Source: Branchipolynoe longqiensis
Taxonomy: Eukaryota; Annelida; Polychaeta; Phyllodocida; Polynoidae
NCBI GenBank assembly: GCA_030323885.1
Contig: CM059198.1
Coordinates: forward strand, 58,120,917 to 58,184,916
Reading direction: 5' to 3'
DNA: 64,000 nt
Shown here: one piece after another, positions 53,537 through 64,000 of the stretch
How the letters are laid out: each line of letters opens with the position of its first letter
How positions within the stretch are numbered: the stretch's first letter is position 1
Notes under the pieces: model-generated
Databases searched by the model: none
What the model saw: only the letters and a program-made list of their open reading frames with translations
What the model was told of the DNA's origin: nothing
Position numbers and translations under genes: made by a program

Positions 53537-53855
53537 TGAGTTCAGCATCCATCTCATTGTTGTTGATCTTGGGATTCAAAGCCACTGGTTTGAACCCTTG
53601 TCAAGTCAAACTAATGACTTAACAATTGAAACTTGTCACTTTCTAGCCAGGCGCTGGGCATTATTTCGATTGGGCAAGGACTGGTTGGCTCAGTGTCAGG
53701 ATAATGTGACCGAGTGGGATATCAGGTCATGGGGGCCTGGTCTGCCAGTTGGGCAGCACTATGAAGTCGCCATGAGGGTGCACTGTCACAATTCAGTAAT
53801 GGTCCTGATATGACCTTAGATGTTGCAAGGACGTAAGACTTCAACAGCCACCCAA
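53537..53855 (+). mobile_element. SINE-A, near full length
   Basis: GGTTTGAACCCTTGTCAAGT, GATAATGTGACCGAGTGGGA, GGCAGCACTATGAAGTCGCC, TATGACCTTAGATGTTGCAA. Confidence 0.85.
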
Positions 53856-54154
53856 CAGCCAAGAGTCCCAGAACACCACCCCCCCCCCCCCCCATGCCAA
53901 CCACCCCATTTACCCACCACCAATGCTCCAACTCCCCGGACACTTCTCCGGAAGCCGGTCCATTGAGAGGAAGCATCCCAATGGGTACATGGGGGGGCAT
54001 CTTCCACCAACCATCAACGTCCTGTGTTTATTCATCGTAGTGGCGGAGAGCGTAGCACTGGCCAAGCGTGATTGGCCACAGGTGGCGCCACTGACTTAAT
54101 GAGGTGGCACCAATCGGTTTCGCTGGTGACTTTGTAAGAACTTGCGTTTATTTG
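53856..54154. other. Poly-C run and unassigned stretch
   Basis: Run of about 16 C at 53878-53893. GGTGGCGCCACTG at about 54082. No gene recognised. Confidence 0.4.
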
Positions 54155-54475
54155 TTTGTTTGAGGTGTATATCCTGGAAACATCTAAGGTCATACCAGAA
54201 CCGGTACCGACTTGTGACAGGGCGCAATCATGGTAATTTTATATTTGCTGCCCCACTGGGAGACCAGACCGGCGGCACTATGACCCAATTTCACACTCAG
54301 TTTACTTTATCCTGATACTGGGAAAACCAGTTGTTTTCCTATTCTAGCAACGGCAAGCACCAGGCTAGGTAGCGACAAGTATCAATTGTGTAAGTCATCG
54401 GTTTTGACTCGACCAGGAATCAAACTGCCGACCTTCCACACAGGAAGCTTATGATTTACCCTATTCGGGTAACCT
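54155..54475 (-). mobile_element. SINE-A2, near full length, diverged
   Basis: GGAAACATCTAAGGTCATAC, TGCTGCCCCACTGGGAGACC, GACTCGACCAGGAATCAAAC, and a head ending TATTCGGGTAACC. Confidence 0.85.
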
Positions 54476-54681
54476 GTAACTGGTGAGTATAGCGCATCAT
54501 AATCTATGGATACTGTAATCAAAGGCTAGTAGGATTAACATATGGGACGGTCATCTATATTTCACATCTGTATAGTGGATTATTTAGCGCAGATAACGAG
54601 GACTTTGCAGGAATGAAAAGACAGCCGTTTGAAGTCACGTGGGATCCTCCTGGTCACGCTTTCCGAATCCTAAACATCCCG

Positions 54682-54966
54682 TCGTAAAATATTCCGATGA
54701 AACGCGTTGGTGGGGAATGTGAAATGGTCTATAAAGGAGTACAAATGGTATATTAATGTAAATGATGTATAGGGCCAGGTGCATGAATGTATTTATGTAG
54801 TTGCAGGTGACTCTTTACTTGTAGTCAATAGTCATTGTGTATTAGATAGATAGTGTGAGAGTGGCACTACTGTTAGTGTGTAAGGAGCTCAAGAGCTCCA
54901 CTCACTACCCCATCCCCCCAACTGTTAGTCACGGATCACCACACATACACACACGACGACTTTACA
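54682..54966 (+). mobile_element. LTR copy with internal deletion
   Basis: GTAAAATATTCCGATGAAAC start and CGACTTTACA end, with GGTCTATAAAGGAG, TATTAGATAGATAGTGTGAG and CACGGATCACCACACA inside. About 240 bp shorter than the solo LTRs because the TATA/leader portion is missing. Confidence 0.7.
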
Positions 54967-55714
54967 AATTGGCGACCATGATGAGACTCCACATGGCTTG
55001 TTGTATCTCACATTATCTTGGTCCATTCCCACTGTTCTTTGCCAGCAGTTCAGAATGACTTGTCTGTCTTCTGTCTTCTGAGTAACTATTGGCAATTTGT
55101 TTGTCGGCGAGTGGCTTCAGAGGCTAGTAGTTAGCCCAGTGATCACAGGTGGCGCCACCATGTTATGCTATATCATCAAAAGCACTGATCTTTAATGGTG
55201 GAAATGCAATCACCCCCACATGAATCAAACATGCTCCTTATCTTGTATGTTCCTACCACAAATTGAATTACATTGCGAATATTACTTTCCTTGTTGTGGC
55301 GTTTATTCAGTAACCATGGGAACAATTAATGACATCTCCCATCATCTATATCTAGGCATGGAAGCGAGCAAAAGCTCCCACACGCACTCGCGCCTCTTGG
55401 GGCCCCCACCCAGCGGTACCCGCCAACGCAGTCATTACCCACCCACCCACCCACACGAAGCCAAAGTAACCGGCGTCCAGAGGGCGCTGTGTCGAGCTGC
55501 TCCTCACCTAGCCACGTCCCAGAATGCCCCCACAGAGATGCATATCCGAATCCCATCCCTGGTTTCATAATGTAGCTTGCGCATGCGCATTCATGGGGGA
55601 GTGCGTTGGGGGAAGCGGATTATCTCCATCCGGGCTTTAAGCATTCAGGAGGGAGTTGCGTAAACTTTTCTTCAGCACAATATTGAGTGATTTCTTATTT
55701 TTGTTTGTTTGAGA
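54967..55714. other. Unassigned stretch
   Basis: No gene recognised. GC-rich 55380-55560 and a TTGCGCATGCGCATTC NRF-1-like palindrome at about 55577. Confidence 0.35.
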
Positions 55715-55785
55715 AGAACTATAAAATATGGGGTGCCATGGTGCCAGCGGCCTGGTCTCCCAGTGTGGCAGCACTAACAAACAAG
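55715..55785 (+). mobile_element. SINE-A body fragment
   Basis: GCGGCCTGGTCTCCCAGTGT, GGCAGCACTAACAAACAAGG: central body fused directly to a tail-like end. Confidence 0.55.
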
Positions 55786-56164
55786 GCCTATCACCGTATT
55801 ATGTCTTCTCGGTCCACTTAGCCTCCTGCATCATCCTACCTGCACTCAGCATGCTTATCTACCTGACAGTTGCAAACACATTTTACCTACCCACTCTCCC
55901 ACAATCTCCATCCCATGTGTGTGTACAGAACGCGTGACTCAGGCCGGTTGATTCAGTCCAAACATAACTCTCAGTTTGTTATTTATTTTAATGTTCTTGT
56001 TATAACCTCTGCATTTCTTCAGCAGCTCACCCAGTAAAAATGGTGTGATCACTGCCGACATGTTGTCTGTTCCCTCAGTTCCATAGGTTGAGGGGAGGCT
56101 GTGGGGGGCTGGCTTTAGCAAATTCCTCCAGGGTCCAGTTCCCTAAAGGTTCCCCATGCCATTA
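55786..56164. other. Unassigned stretch
   Basis: Nothing recognised. Confidence 0.4.
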
Positions 56165-56390
56165 TCTCTGTTTTTCCACCGCTGTATATAACTCACAGCG
56201 TCATCAAAGGCCAGTTGCTCTCATCCCACATCTATGTGGTTTGGGAGGTTAAAAATCCCTTTGGTTGGTAGATGTTTATGCTTTGGCTTTCTACCGACCA
56301 ACTGTCTAATGGTGAAAAGAAGACTATTTAGACTTATCCATGATAGGCAGTATAAATGTTTAAGAAAAAAAAGAGGGTTTGCCAATAATA
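56165..56390 (+). mobile_element. SINE-C, head-truncated
   Basis: CCACCGCTGTATATAACTCA, GGTTAAAAATCCCTTTGGTT, GGTGAAAAGAAGACTATTTA and TTAAGAAAAAAAAGAG tail. Same 3' end type as the copy at 1296-1604. Confidence 0.85.
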
Positions 56391-57185
56391 TATGTGAGAT
56401 AAATGATGATTTAAGCACAAGTGGTGGTTTTGTTTGAAAGCAGCATTGTCAAAAGAATGGTTAAGGATCTTTGCATCAAATATATCACTGTAAAATAGCC
56501 TATATTATGGATGTTTGTGAACATGATGTAATGGATTGCTGTTACACAGGTCATTTCAACACCTCTTTCTATTTGTATCTGATCAAAATCAAAATTTGAA
56601 AATAAATATTCAATGGCGGCAGATACACAACATATAAATCTTCATATGTATATAGCTTCTGCTATTATTTGGAATGCTTTCATGTTTGGCTTCCATGTCA
56701 CAAAACTGGGACCTAGATTCTGTGAAGGACCCATATATATACATTGATGTTCATGGAATAAATACTCACTCTCCCCCCGCGTTGAATCGTGCTAATGTGT
56801 TCATCGGTAGGCAATATGCGTTAGTTACACTGAGATGAGCTTAGGTCGATTGACAAAGGATATCCAGGAAATCCATGGTAGTTATCTTAAGGACGCTACA
56901 CTACACACTACACTACATGTAGTCAGATTGTGCTGAGTCAGCAATGTTGCTCTATTGCAGAGATGGAAGCGCCACACTTAAATTTGCATCATCCAACAAT
57001 TTTTGTTTCCTTCCCTTTAGATGTTGATCGTTATATTAGTTTGATCAGTATTATCTCCTCTACTTTAGTTTGAAGTACCTTTTATTATACACTGTTGACA
57101 TTTAATATTGTTTTAATTAAAATATGCAACAGTAATTTGGGTGTGCACACCGAAAAGCTGGACATCGGCTTTGTTTATGTAATCA
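56391..57185. other. Unassigned AT-rich stretch
   Basis: No gene or repeat family recognised. A short CACTACACTACA run lies at about 56900. Confidence 0.4.
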
Positions 57186-57396
57186 TTTGGAGATCTGGAG
57201 ATCTGGAGATCTGGAGAGCTGGAGATCTGGAGAGCTGGAGATCTGGAGGTCTGGAGGTCTGGAGGTCTGGAGAGTTTGAGGTCTGGAGACCTGGAGGTCT
57301 GGAGATCTGGAGATTTGGGCATGTGGAGATCTGGGTATCTGGAGATCTGGAGGTCTGGAGATCTGGACATCTGGACATCTGGACATCTGGACATCA
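57186..57396. repeat. 9-bp GGAGATCTG array
   Basis: About 23 units of CTGGAGATC / CTGGAGGT / CTGGACAT. Frames on both strands are open because the period is a multiple of three. Confidence 0.95.
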
Positions 57397-57404
57397 AATA
57401 ACAG

Positions 57405-57655
57405 CCCAGTCAAGCCAATGACTGATTGATACTTGTCACTATCTTATAGCCTGACACTTGGCTTTACTAGGATAGATAAAGGACTGGTTAGCTCAGTATC
57501 CGGATAATCTGACTGAGTGTGATATCGGGTCACCGTGCTGGTAGCCTGATCTCCCCGTGGGTCAGCACCATAAAGTCACCATGAGTGAGCACTGTCATAA
57601 GTCGGTACCCATCATGATATGACCATATATGTTGCCCGGACATAAACTTCCAACA
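57405..57655 (+). mobile_element. SINE-A, head lost
   Basis: AGTCAAGCCAATGACTGATT, GATAATCTGACTGAGTGTGA, GTCAGCACCATAAAGTCACC and TATGACCATATATGTTGCCC. Confidence 0.85.
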
Positions 57656-58860
57656 CCCAATCTGAATGGAATATCGGGGCATAGTGCCTATGGCCTGGTA
57701 TCCCAGTGAGGCACCCTGAGTGTGCACTGCCACAACTCGGTACCAGTTCTGATATTACTTTGGATGTTGCAAGGATACCACCAAACTAGCAAACAAACTC
57801 GGCAGTGTTAATGAGTTACATCACTTTACTGCACTAATGAAATATATGACTTTGGATGGTGCTAGGATGCCACCAAACCAGCAAACAAACACTACAGTAT
57901 TAATGAGTTCTAAGACTTTGGATGTTGCTAGGATCCCACCAAACAAGTCAACAAACTCGACAGTGTTAATGAGTTCTATGACTTTGGTTGTTTCTAGGAT
58001 CCCAGCAAACAAGTCAACAAACTTGACAGTGTTAATGAGTTCTATGAATTTGGTTGTTGCTAGGATCCCACCAAACAAGCCAAAATGAATTCAATGACTT
58101 TGGATGTTGGTAGGATCCCACCAAACCAGCAAACAAACTCTACAGTGTTAATGAGTTATATGACTTTGGATGTTGCTAGAATCCCACCAAGCAAAGCAAA
58201 CAAACTCGGCAGTGTTAATGAGTTGCATCACTTTGGATGTTGCTAGGATCCCACCAAACTAGCAAACACACTCTACTGTACTAATGAATCCTATGACCTT
58301 GGATGTTGCTAGGATCCCACCAACCTAGCAAACATACTCTACCACACTAATGAATTATATGACTTTGGATTATGCTATGATCCCTGCAAACTAGCAAACA
58401 GACTCTACTGTACTAATGCATTCTATGACTTTGGATGTTGCTAGAATCCCACCAATGCACCAAACAAACTCGACAGTGTTAATGAGTTCTATGAGTTTGG
58501 ATGTTGGTAGGATCCACTAAAACTACACACAAATACTACAGTGTAAATGAATCCTATGACTTTGGATGTTGGTAGGATCCCACCAAACAAGCCAACAAAC
58601 TCGACAGTGTTAATGAGTTTTATGACTTTTTGATGTTGCTAGGATCCCAATAAACAAGCAAAGAACTCTACAGTGTTAATGAATCCTATGACATTGGATA
58701 TTGCTAGGATCCGACCAAACAAGCACACAAACTATACATTGTTAATGAGTTATATGACTTTGGATGTTGGTAGAATCCCACCACAACTCTCCAGTGTTAA
58801 TGAGTCCTATAAACTTTGGATGTTTGTATGATCCTTCCAAACAAACACATAATTCAACCA
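57656..58860 (+). repeat. 66-bp tandem array derived from a SINE-A tail
   Basis: TTTGGATGTTGCTAGGATCC-type blocks recur at 57851, 57917, 57983 and 58049, each 66 bp apart, and on to 58820 with some 50-bp units. Each unit has ATGACTTTGGATGTTGCTAG and CCAAACNAGCAAACAAAC, like the SINE tail (TGACCTTAGATGTTGCTAGG, then ACAAACAAAC), plus a 25-bp piece (ACAGTGTTAATGAGTT). It starts directly after a second, body-truncated SINE-A (57660-57780). Confidence 0.85.
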
Positions 58861-58879
58861 ACGCAAGACAAGTACAGTA

Positions 58880-59260
58880 TAAAGTGGCATTTATTCTTAC
58901 TATTTCATTGTTACATTTAAGTCATGAGATGTTTGATTTATTAAGATTTCAAGGATTTCAGGCACGTAGCCCTATGAATGTCACTTGTAGTTGGGCTGGG
59001 TGGGACGGTAAATCCAAAGGAAAGAACACGTCATGTTGATCGAAATGCTCTGGTCAAGGTCTCTATAATGAAACTGGGTCGCATCTCGGTGTGCAACATT
59101 TACAGAAGATGGTGCCACAGTCGGAGCATTAATAATTAAGAAGGACATTATAGATGGCGCCAGTAGTTGCCTCCATATTTAGGATGTACTTTTTCTTGCG
59201 GGTTAAATTACCCATGTTGAAATCAACATTGACAATGTTACTGAGTTCTTTGCGAGCCTG
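58880..59260. repeat. Repeat S, copy 2
   Basis: TGGCATTTATTCTTACTATT, GGATTTCAGGCACGTAGCCC and GATGGCGCCAGTAGTTGCC match 32950-33520 in order. Confidence 0.6.
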
Positions 59261-59384
59261 GTTCAACAGGAGACTCCGGCTGTGTGACCTTTCCACACCG
59301 CATCCTGTTTATTTCCCTTCGCTTCCCTTCGTCTAGTCTTTCGCTGCTGTTTGTTCACCAGCGTTACCATGTTTATCCTCACAA
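59261..59384. other. Unassigned
   Basis: Nothing recognised. Confidence 0.4.
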
Positions 59385-60240
59385 GATGAAACACACCATG
59401 GCAAGTAGGTGAGCAGGGTTCGCTAGAGGGAGAGTTGAGAGTCTCTGAGGGTTTCTAGAGCGTTTCGGTAGTTTTGGGGAAATTTGGTGGTGAGTTTTGG
59501 GGGTTGGTGGGAGAGGGGGGAGATTCACTCCATGTTTTATGATATGATATGGGTCTGAATGTAATAATATAGGAATGTTATCACATTGGTGAGTCTGTGT
59601 TGGAACCGAGGTCTGTGTGGTGGGGAGGGTTGGAGACATGATTAAGTGTGTAAGTGTGTGGGTCAGAGATGGGGATGTGTGTGGGGTGTGGGGAGAGTGT
59701 AGGTTGTGGGGTTGAAAAATGTGGGTGAGTTGGTGGTGGCATGAGTGCGGTGTGAGTGTGGGAGTGAGTGTGGGGGGTGAGTGTGGCGGTGAGTGTGGGA
59801 GTGAGTGTGGGGTGAGTGTGTGGGGGTGAATGTGGGGTGAGTGTAGGGTGAGTGTAGGGTGAGTGTGGGGCTGAGTGTGGAGATGAATGTAGAAGTGAGT
59901 GTGGGGGTGGGGGCTAAGGTGAATTGGGTGGGGGTGAGTGGGTGTTTGTGTGCTGTGGTAAGTGTGGGAATGAGGGTCGGGGTGAGTGTGGGGGTGAGTG
60001 TGGGAATGAGGGTCGGGGGTGAGTGTGGGGGTGAGTGTACGGGTGAGTGTGGAGGTGAGTGTGGGGCTGAGTGCGGGGGTGAATGTGGGGTGAGTGTGGG
60101 GGTGAGTGTGGGGGTGAGTGTGGGGACTAAGTTGAATTGGGTGGGGGTGGGGTGAGTGGTGATTGTGTGATGTGGTAAGTGTTGGAATGAGGGTCGGGGG
60201 TGAGTGTGGGGGTGAATCTAGAGGTGGATGTGGGGGGTGA
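59385..60240. repeat. GTGAGTGTGGGG minisatellite
   Basis: Degenerate GGGTGAGTGTGG units, with an embedded 240-bp repeat containing AAGTTGAATTGGGTGGG (about 59918 and 60128). Almost no C on the plus strand. Confidence 0.9.
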
Positions 60241-60530
60241 GGTGAGTCTAGGGTGAGGGTGTGGGTGTGAGTGTTGCTTTGGTTGTTTGCATGTGGGTGT
60301 TGGTGTGGGTGTGGGTGTGGGTGTGTTGGTGTGGGTGGGTGTGGGTGTGGGTATGGGGGTGGATGTGAGTGTTGCTTTGGTTGTTTGCATGTGGGTGTTG
60401 GTGTGGGTGTGGGTGTGGGTGTTGGTGTGTTGGTGTCGGTGGGTGTGGGTGTGGGTATGGGGGTGGATGTGAGTGTTGGTGTGGGTGTTTGCATGTGGGT
60501 GTAGGTATTTATATATGTGTGGCGGTCTTT
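60241..60530. repeat. GTGGGTGTGG array with duplicated block
   Basis: GAGTGTTGCTTTGGTTGTTT occurs at about 60270 and 60368, each followed by GCATGTGGGTGTTGGTGTGG. Confidence 0.9.
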
Positions 60531-60809
60531 ACATATATGACTCTATGAAAATGGTGCTTCAAAATGAATAACTTATGTGATATTTAAGGTGTAAACATGT
60601 TAAATATAATATCAAGACTCTGACCCCATAGATCTTAACCCTAACAACCTCTATTAAATTGACGTAGTCTGTTATTTTATGCAGCGGCTAACACTTAATA
60701 ACTGCACCAGGATCTAAGTTGGAGAAGCAGGTTCAAATCTAGATGAGTGGTTTACTTTTGAAAATCTGATTCTTTCATTGAACTGTGCAACTTTAAATAA
60801 TGTGGCCTT
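60531..60809. other. Unassigned spacer
   Basis: Nothing recognised. Confidence 0.4.
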
Positions 60810-61620
60810 GACGCCGATGTGGGTGTGTGTGGCTGTTTGCCCGTGGAGTAATGCCTGTCCATGTGGGTGTGTGCATTCAGATATGGATGTGAACTGTAGG
60901 TGTGGGTGTGGGTGTGGTGTGATTATGGGTGTAGTGTGAGTGTGGGTATGGGTGTAGGTGTGGGTTAAGTTGTAGGTATGGGTGTGGATGAATCGGTGTT
61001 TGAGTCTTGGTGTGGGTGTGGGGGTAGGTGTGGATGCGGATGTGTACATTGGTGTGGGTGTGGGTGTAGGTGTGAGTGTGGGTGTGGGTGTGGTGTGAGT
61101 ATGGGTGTAATGTGAGTGTGGGTATGGGTGTAGGTGTGGGTTAAGTTGTAGGTATGGGTGTGGATGTAGGTCGGGGTTTGACTCTTGGTGTGGGTGTGGC
61201 GGTGGGTGTGGAGGAGGATGTGTACATTGGTGTGGGTGTAGGTGTGAGTGTGGGTGTGGGTGTGGTGTGAGTATGGGTGTGGGTGTGGGTGTGGCGTGAG
61301 TATGGGTGTAGTGTGATTGTGGGTATGGGTGTAGGTGTAGGTTAAGTTGTAGGTATGGGTGTGGATGAATCGGGGTTTGAGTCTTGGTGTGGGTGTGGTG
61401 GTAGGTGTGGATGAGGATGTGTACATTGGTGTGGGTGTGGGTGTAGGTGTGAGTGTGAGTGTGAGTCTGGGTGTGGGTTTGGATGCCGGGTTGGGTTTGA
61501 TTGCGGGTGTGTGTGAGTGGGTGTATGTGTGTGTGTGTGTGTGTGGGTGTGGGTGTGGGTGTGGGTGTGAAGGTGTGTGTGGGTGTGGTGTGTGTGTGGG
61601 TATGAGTGTGGGTCTAGGTG
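60810..61620. repeat. GGGTGT array with higher-order units
   Basis: GGTTAAGTTGTAGGTATGGG recurs at 60963, 61139 and 61340, in each case followed by TTGAGTCTTGG-like and GTGTACATTGGTGTGGG blocks. The period is about 175-200 bp. Confidence 0.9.
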
Positions 61621-62100
61621 TTGGTGTGGCTGTGGCTGTGGATGGGGGCGCGGATGTGGTTGTGGCTCTGGTTGTGGTTGTAGCTCTAGCTGTGGCAGTG
61701 GATGTGGCTGTAGCTGTGGCTGTTACTCTGTGGCAGTGTATGTGGTTGTCGTTGTGGATGTGGATGTGGATGTGGATGTGACTGTGGCTGTGGTTGTGGC
61801 TATGGCTGTGAATGGGGGTGTGGTTGTGGCAGTGGGTGTGGTTGTGGCCGTAGCTGTAGCTGTGGCTGTGGATGTGGCTCTGTGGCAGTGGATGTGACTG
61901 AGCTGTGGATGTGACTGTGGCTGTGGATGTAGCTGTGGCAATGGTTGTGACAATGGTTGTGGCAATGGTTGTGGCAATGGTTGTGACAATGGTTGTGGCA
62001 ATGGTTGTGGCAACGGTTGTGGCTCTAGCTTTGGCTCTCACTGTGGATGTCCTTGTGGATTTGGTTGTGGCTGTGGCTGTGCCTGTGGCTATGTATGTCT
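61621..62100. repeat. TGTGGC/TGTGGA hexamer array
   Basis: TGTGGCTGTGGATG variants. A pure 12-bp sub-array (GGCAATGGTTGT) lies at 61937-62010. Confidence 0.9.
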
Positions 62101-62614
62101 ACAACGGGATATTTACGCACCAATATAGCTGGGGGTGTGAGTGACCGGGGTGGAATGATACTTCTACCCCCACAGGTAAACACTCCAACCCCCCTCCCAA
62201 CACACACACACTCCAGCAGTTCTCTTCGCCAGACACGTGTTCAATTACGCAGAAAGTACCCACCAGACAAACGGTAATCCCTACCAGACATGTGCACATA
62301 AAAAACAAATGTTGCCAACCTCAGCAAGTGACTGTTGGCACTCTTCTAAACCTTGAACCTGATGACACCATGCCTTCTTCACAAGTTTATTCCGTTTGCA
62401 AAGGTTTACGAGGTTCTTCCAGTGTACCTAAACCAGACGATCACCGATAGTCAGTCCTGGAAGATATCTAGAGTGCACACCACTTGACCAATTACCTTAT
62501 TACATGTGCTTTTAACAATTTTTTGCAGCTGAATACATTCTATTTTCTGCGCTGATGCACTGGTCTTTCGGTCAGAGGAAAATACAGAATGTATCAATTT
62601 ATTATACGCGTCTA
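62101..62614. other. Unassigned stretch
   Basis: No gene recognised. Confidence 0.4.
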
Positions 62615-64000
62615 AAGGGCCTGTCACACTACGACATGTAGCCTTAGCATATGCCGATATATGTGATTTTCGACCAACAAGTTGGTGTATGTCGTCATAC
62701 ATTATCTATACATTGGGCATACATCAGGTATGTTCCGGATACATTGTTATACATCGGCTTACTTCGCCATGCGTCGAGGCTCCGAAAAAATGTTTTGCAT
62801 GATAACAATTTCCAACGTGTGTTGATGTGTGGCTCATATGTTGAACGGACGCTGCGTATATGTTTGGGATACATCAACGTACCTTTGTAGTACATTAGGG
62901 ATACGTTGCTATATTTTGCTGCACATTAGCCATATGTTCAGCCAGTGGGAACAGGCAGTCCGCATACAGTCCGTGTATAGTCAGTACATACTAGTAAAGG
63001 CTCAGCCACACCTTACCGGATTGGGGAACTGGATAGAAACGGGACACTGTCCGGTGAAGTACATCAATGTCTGGTATATATATGGTAGGCATCCAGCATT
63101 TCCGTTCTCTGTCCGGTGGTGTCTGGCTAGTACGTTGGCAAGTTTTGAACATGCACAAAACTTGTGCCGGACACCACCATACTGATGTGTATGGTTGGTG
63201 TCCGGTTTAAGTCTGTTTAGTCTTTTTTGTCCAATGCATGTCTGGAACCCATCCATTACATCTCCGGTTTGTTTCCTGAAGAGTCCATTGACAGTGTTGC
63301 GGGAATACGGTCCGTCGGTTTTTTATATGTTTTAGGCGCATCTGTGAACATTCGGTATGTGTCCAGTTGATGTTCAGTCGGTCCATTTGACATTTAGGTT
63401 TCGCGTGAGAGTTCACCATTGCTTGTCCGTTGTTATCTGGTGTCGTCTGGTTATCATCCAGTTAAGGTCAGGTGCCTATTCATCAATGTACCTTCCTTGT
63501 CCGTTTCGCGTTTGTTTCGGTGGCCTTTGACCCGATAGCCCAACATTTCGACACATTTTGGTACATTTTGATACCAAACACCACGGACTAGAAAATTCTT
63601 TGTCCGGTTGTGTCCAGTGCTCAACCTGGTAAGGTGTGACAGGCACTTAACATACTTCGAACGTATGCCTGCTGTATCTCCAGCATATTTAACCTACATG
63701 CCATACTTCTAGCATTGGAGCAACATACATAACGTTAGTCAGCATTCCAGGAGGGTATGCAAGCCTTTTGCGAACGTTTTGCAAACATTTTGCGAATGTT
63801 TCGCAAGCCACATGAAAGCTCTTCTATGCTAGCAATACATCAGAGATACGTTCTGCATACCTTACATACATTGTGTGTATGTTGTGTCTATGCCCATTTT
63901 TATACCCCACCACTGAAAGGTTTTACGAATGCTGACGTACTGGCACATTTTCAAACATTGAGCATGCGCTGACGCCGTACATTGTAGTGTGACGGGGCCT
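62615..64000. mobile_element. CTGTCACAC-TIR element, copy 6, reaching the window end
   Basis: Left end AAGGGCCTGTCACACTACGA, preceded by TA. The window ends with the inverted AGTGTGACGGGGCCT. The interior is degenerate ATACATT/GTATGTT units instead of GTCCG. It contains a complete copy of its relative at 62997-63647. No transposase ORF. Confidence 0.8.
62997..63647. mobile_element. CTGTCACAC-TIR element, copy 7, nested
   Basis: Ends AAGGCTCAGCCACACCTTAC and AAGGTGTGACAGGCACT, flanked by TA (62995-62996 and 63648-63649). The interior aligns with copies 2 and 4 (CATGCACAAAACTTGTGCCG, GTTTAAGTCTGTTTAGTC). Confidence 0.85.

Noticed and set aside
60900..61600. Interstitial telomere-like repeat
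   Set aside because: The unit is GGGTGT/GTGGGT and not TTAGGG; it grades into other G/T minisatellites.
59379..62041. Long minus-strand open frames rich in Pro/Thr/His (371 and 358 residues)
   Set aside because: They lie wholly in G/T minisatellites that lack stops in several frames on both strands. Composition is pure repeat translation.

Overview
The window looks like nuclear DNA of an invertebrate animal, most likely a mollusc or another lophotrochozoan. The best taxonomic clue is a tRNA-headed repeat at 17772-18116 whose body I recognise, from memory, as the V-superfamily SINE called RUDI that is widespread in molluscs. Everything else fits repeat-rich metazoan intergenic DNA: hundreds of dispersed repeats, long minisatellites, and no compact run of coding ORFs. 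I find no convincing host protein-coding gene, no free-standing tRNA or rRNA gene, and no prokaryotic feature. One promoter-like patch (23399-23630) and one stop-interrupted short ORF (3994-4260, minus) are the only hints of host or processed genes.

The main coding content belongs to transposons. A 4-kb DIRS-order (tyrosine-recombinase) retrotransposon lies on the minus strand at about 12809-16812. It has an intact Gag-like ORF with a CCCH zinc finger, an RT/RNase H ORF broken by one stop and one frameshift, and a tyrosine recombinase cut off before its catalytic half. It sits inside an AT-rich satellite array (12110-17340). Two non-LTR families leave 5'-truncated pieces: LINE-1 (1095-1775, 26640-27425, 52640-53255) and LINE-2 (24024-24606 and, as a 3' end of the same type, 46123-46637 and 50057-50412). 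Solo or partial LTRs of one family lie at 28422, 35619, 43339 and 54682.

A tRNA-derived SINE (called SINE-A here, about 340 bp, ending in a (CAAA)-type tail) occurs more than 25 times on both strands. It has two different tRNA-like heads on one body. Three rarer SINE families (B, C, D) are also present. Several TIR families are seen: CTGTCACAC-TIR elements, pogo-like CAGTAAAACC and CAGTACAACC MITEs, and four further MITE types. Many are nested in one another, so their relative ages can be read directly.

Tandem arrays fill much of the rest: 51-bp (3424-3875), 37-bp with a 222-bp higher order (8240-9890), AT-rich satellite (12.1-17.3 kb), 26-bp (20340-21155), CAY trinucleotide (22690-23320), 20-bp (25850-26450), GCGCGT (39394-39598), 38-bp (44235-45060), a CA-rich array (46970-49465), a 66-bp array that appears to be built from SINE-A tails (57660-58860), and a 2.7-kb G/T-strand array (59385-62100). 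Family names such as SINE-A, LINE-1 and MITE-P1 are local labels for this annotation, not database names. All boundaries come from reading copies against one another by eye and are approximate to a few bases unless a target-site duplication is stated.
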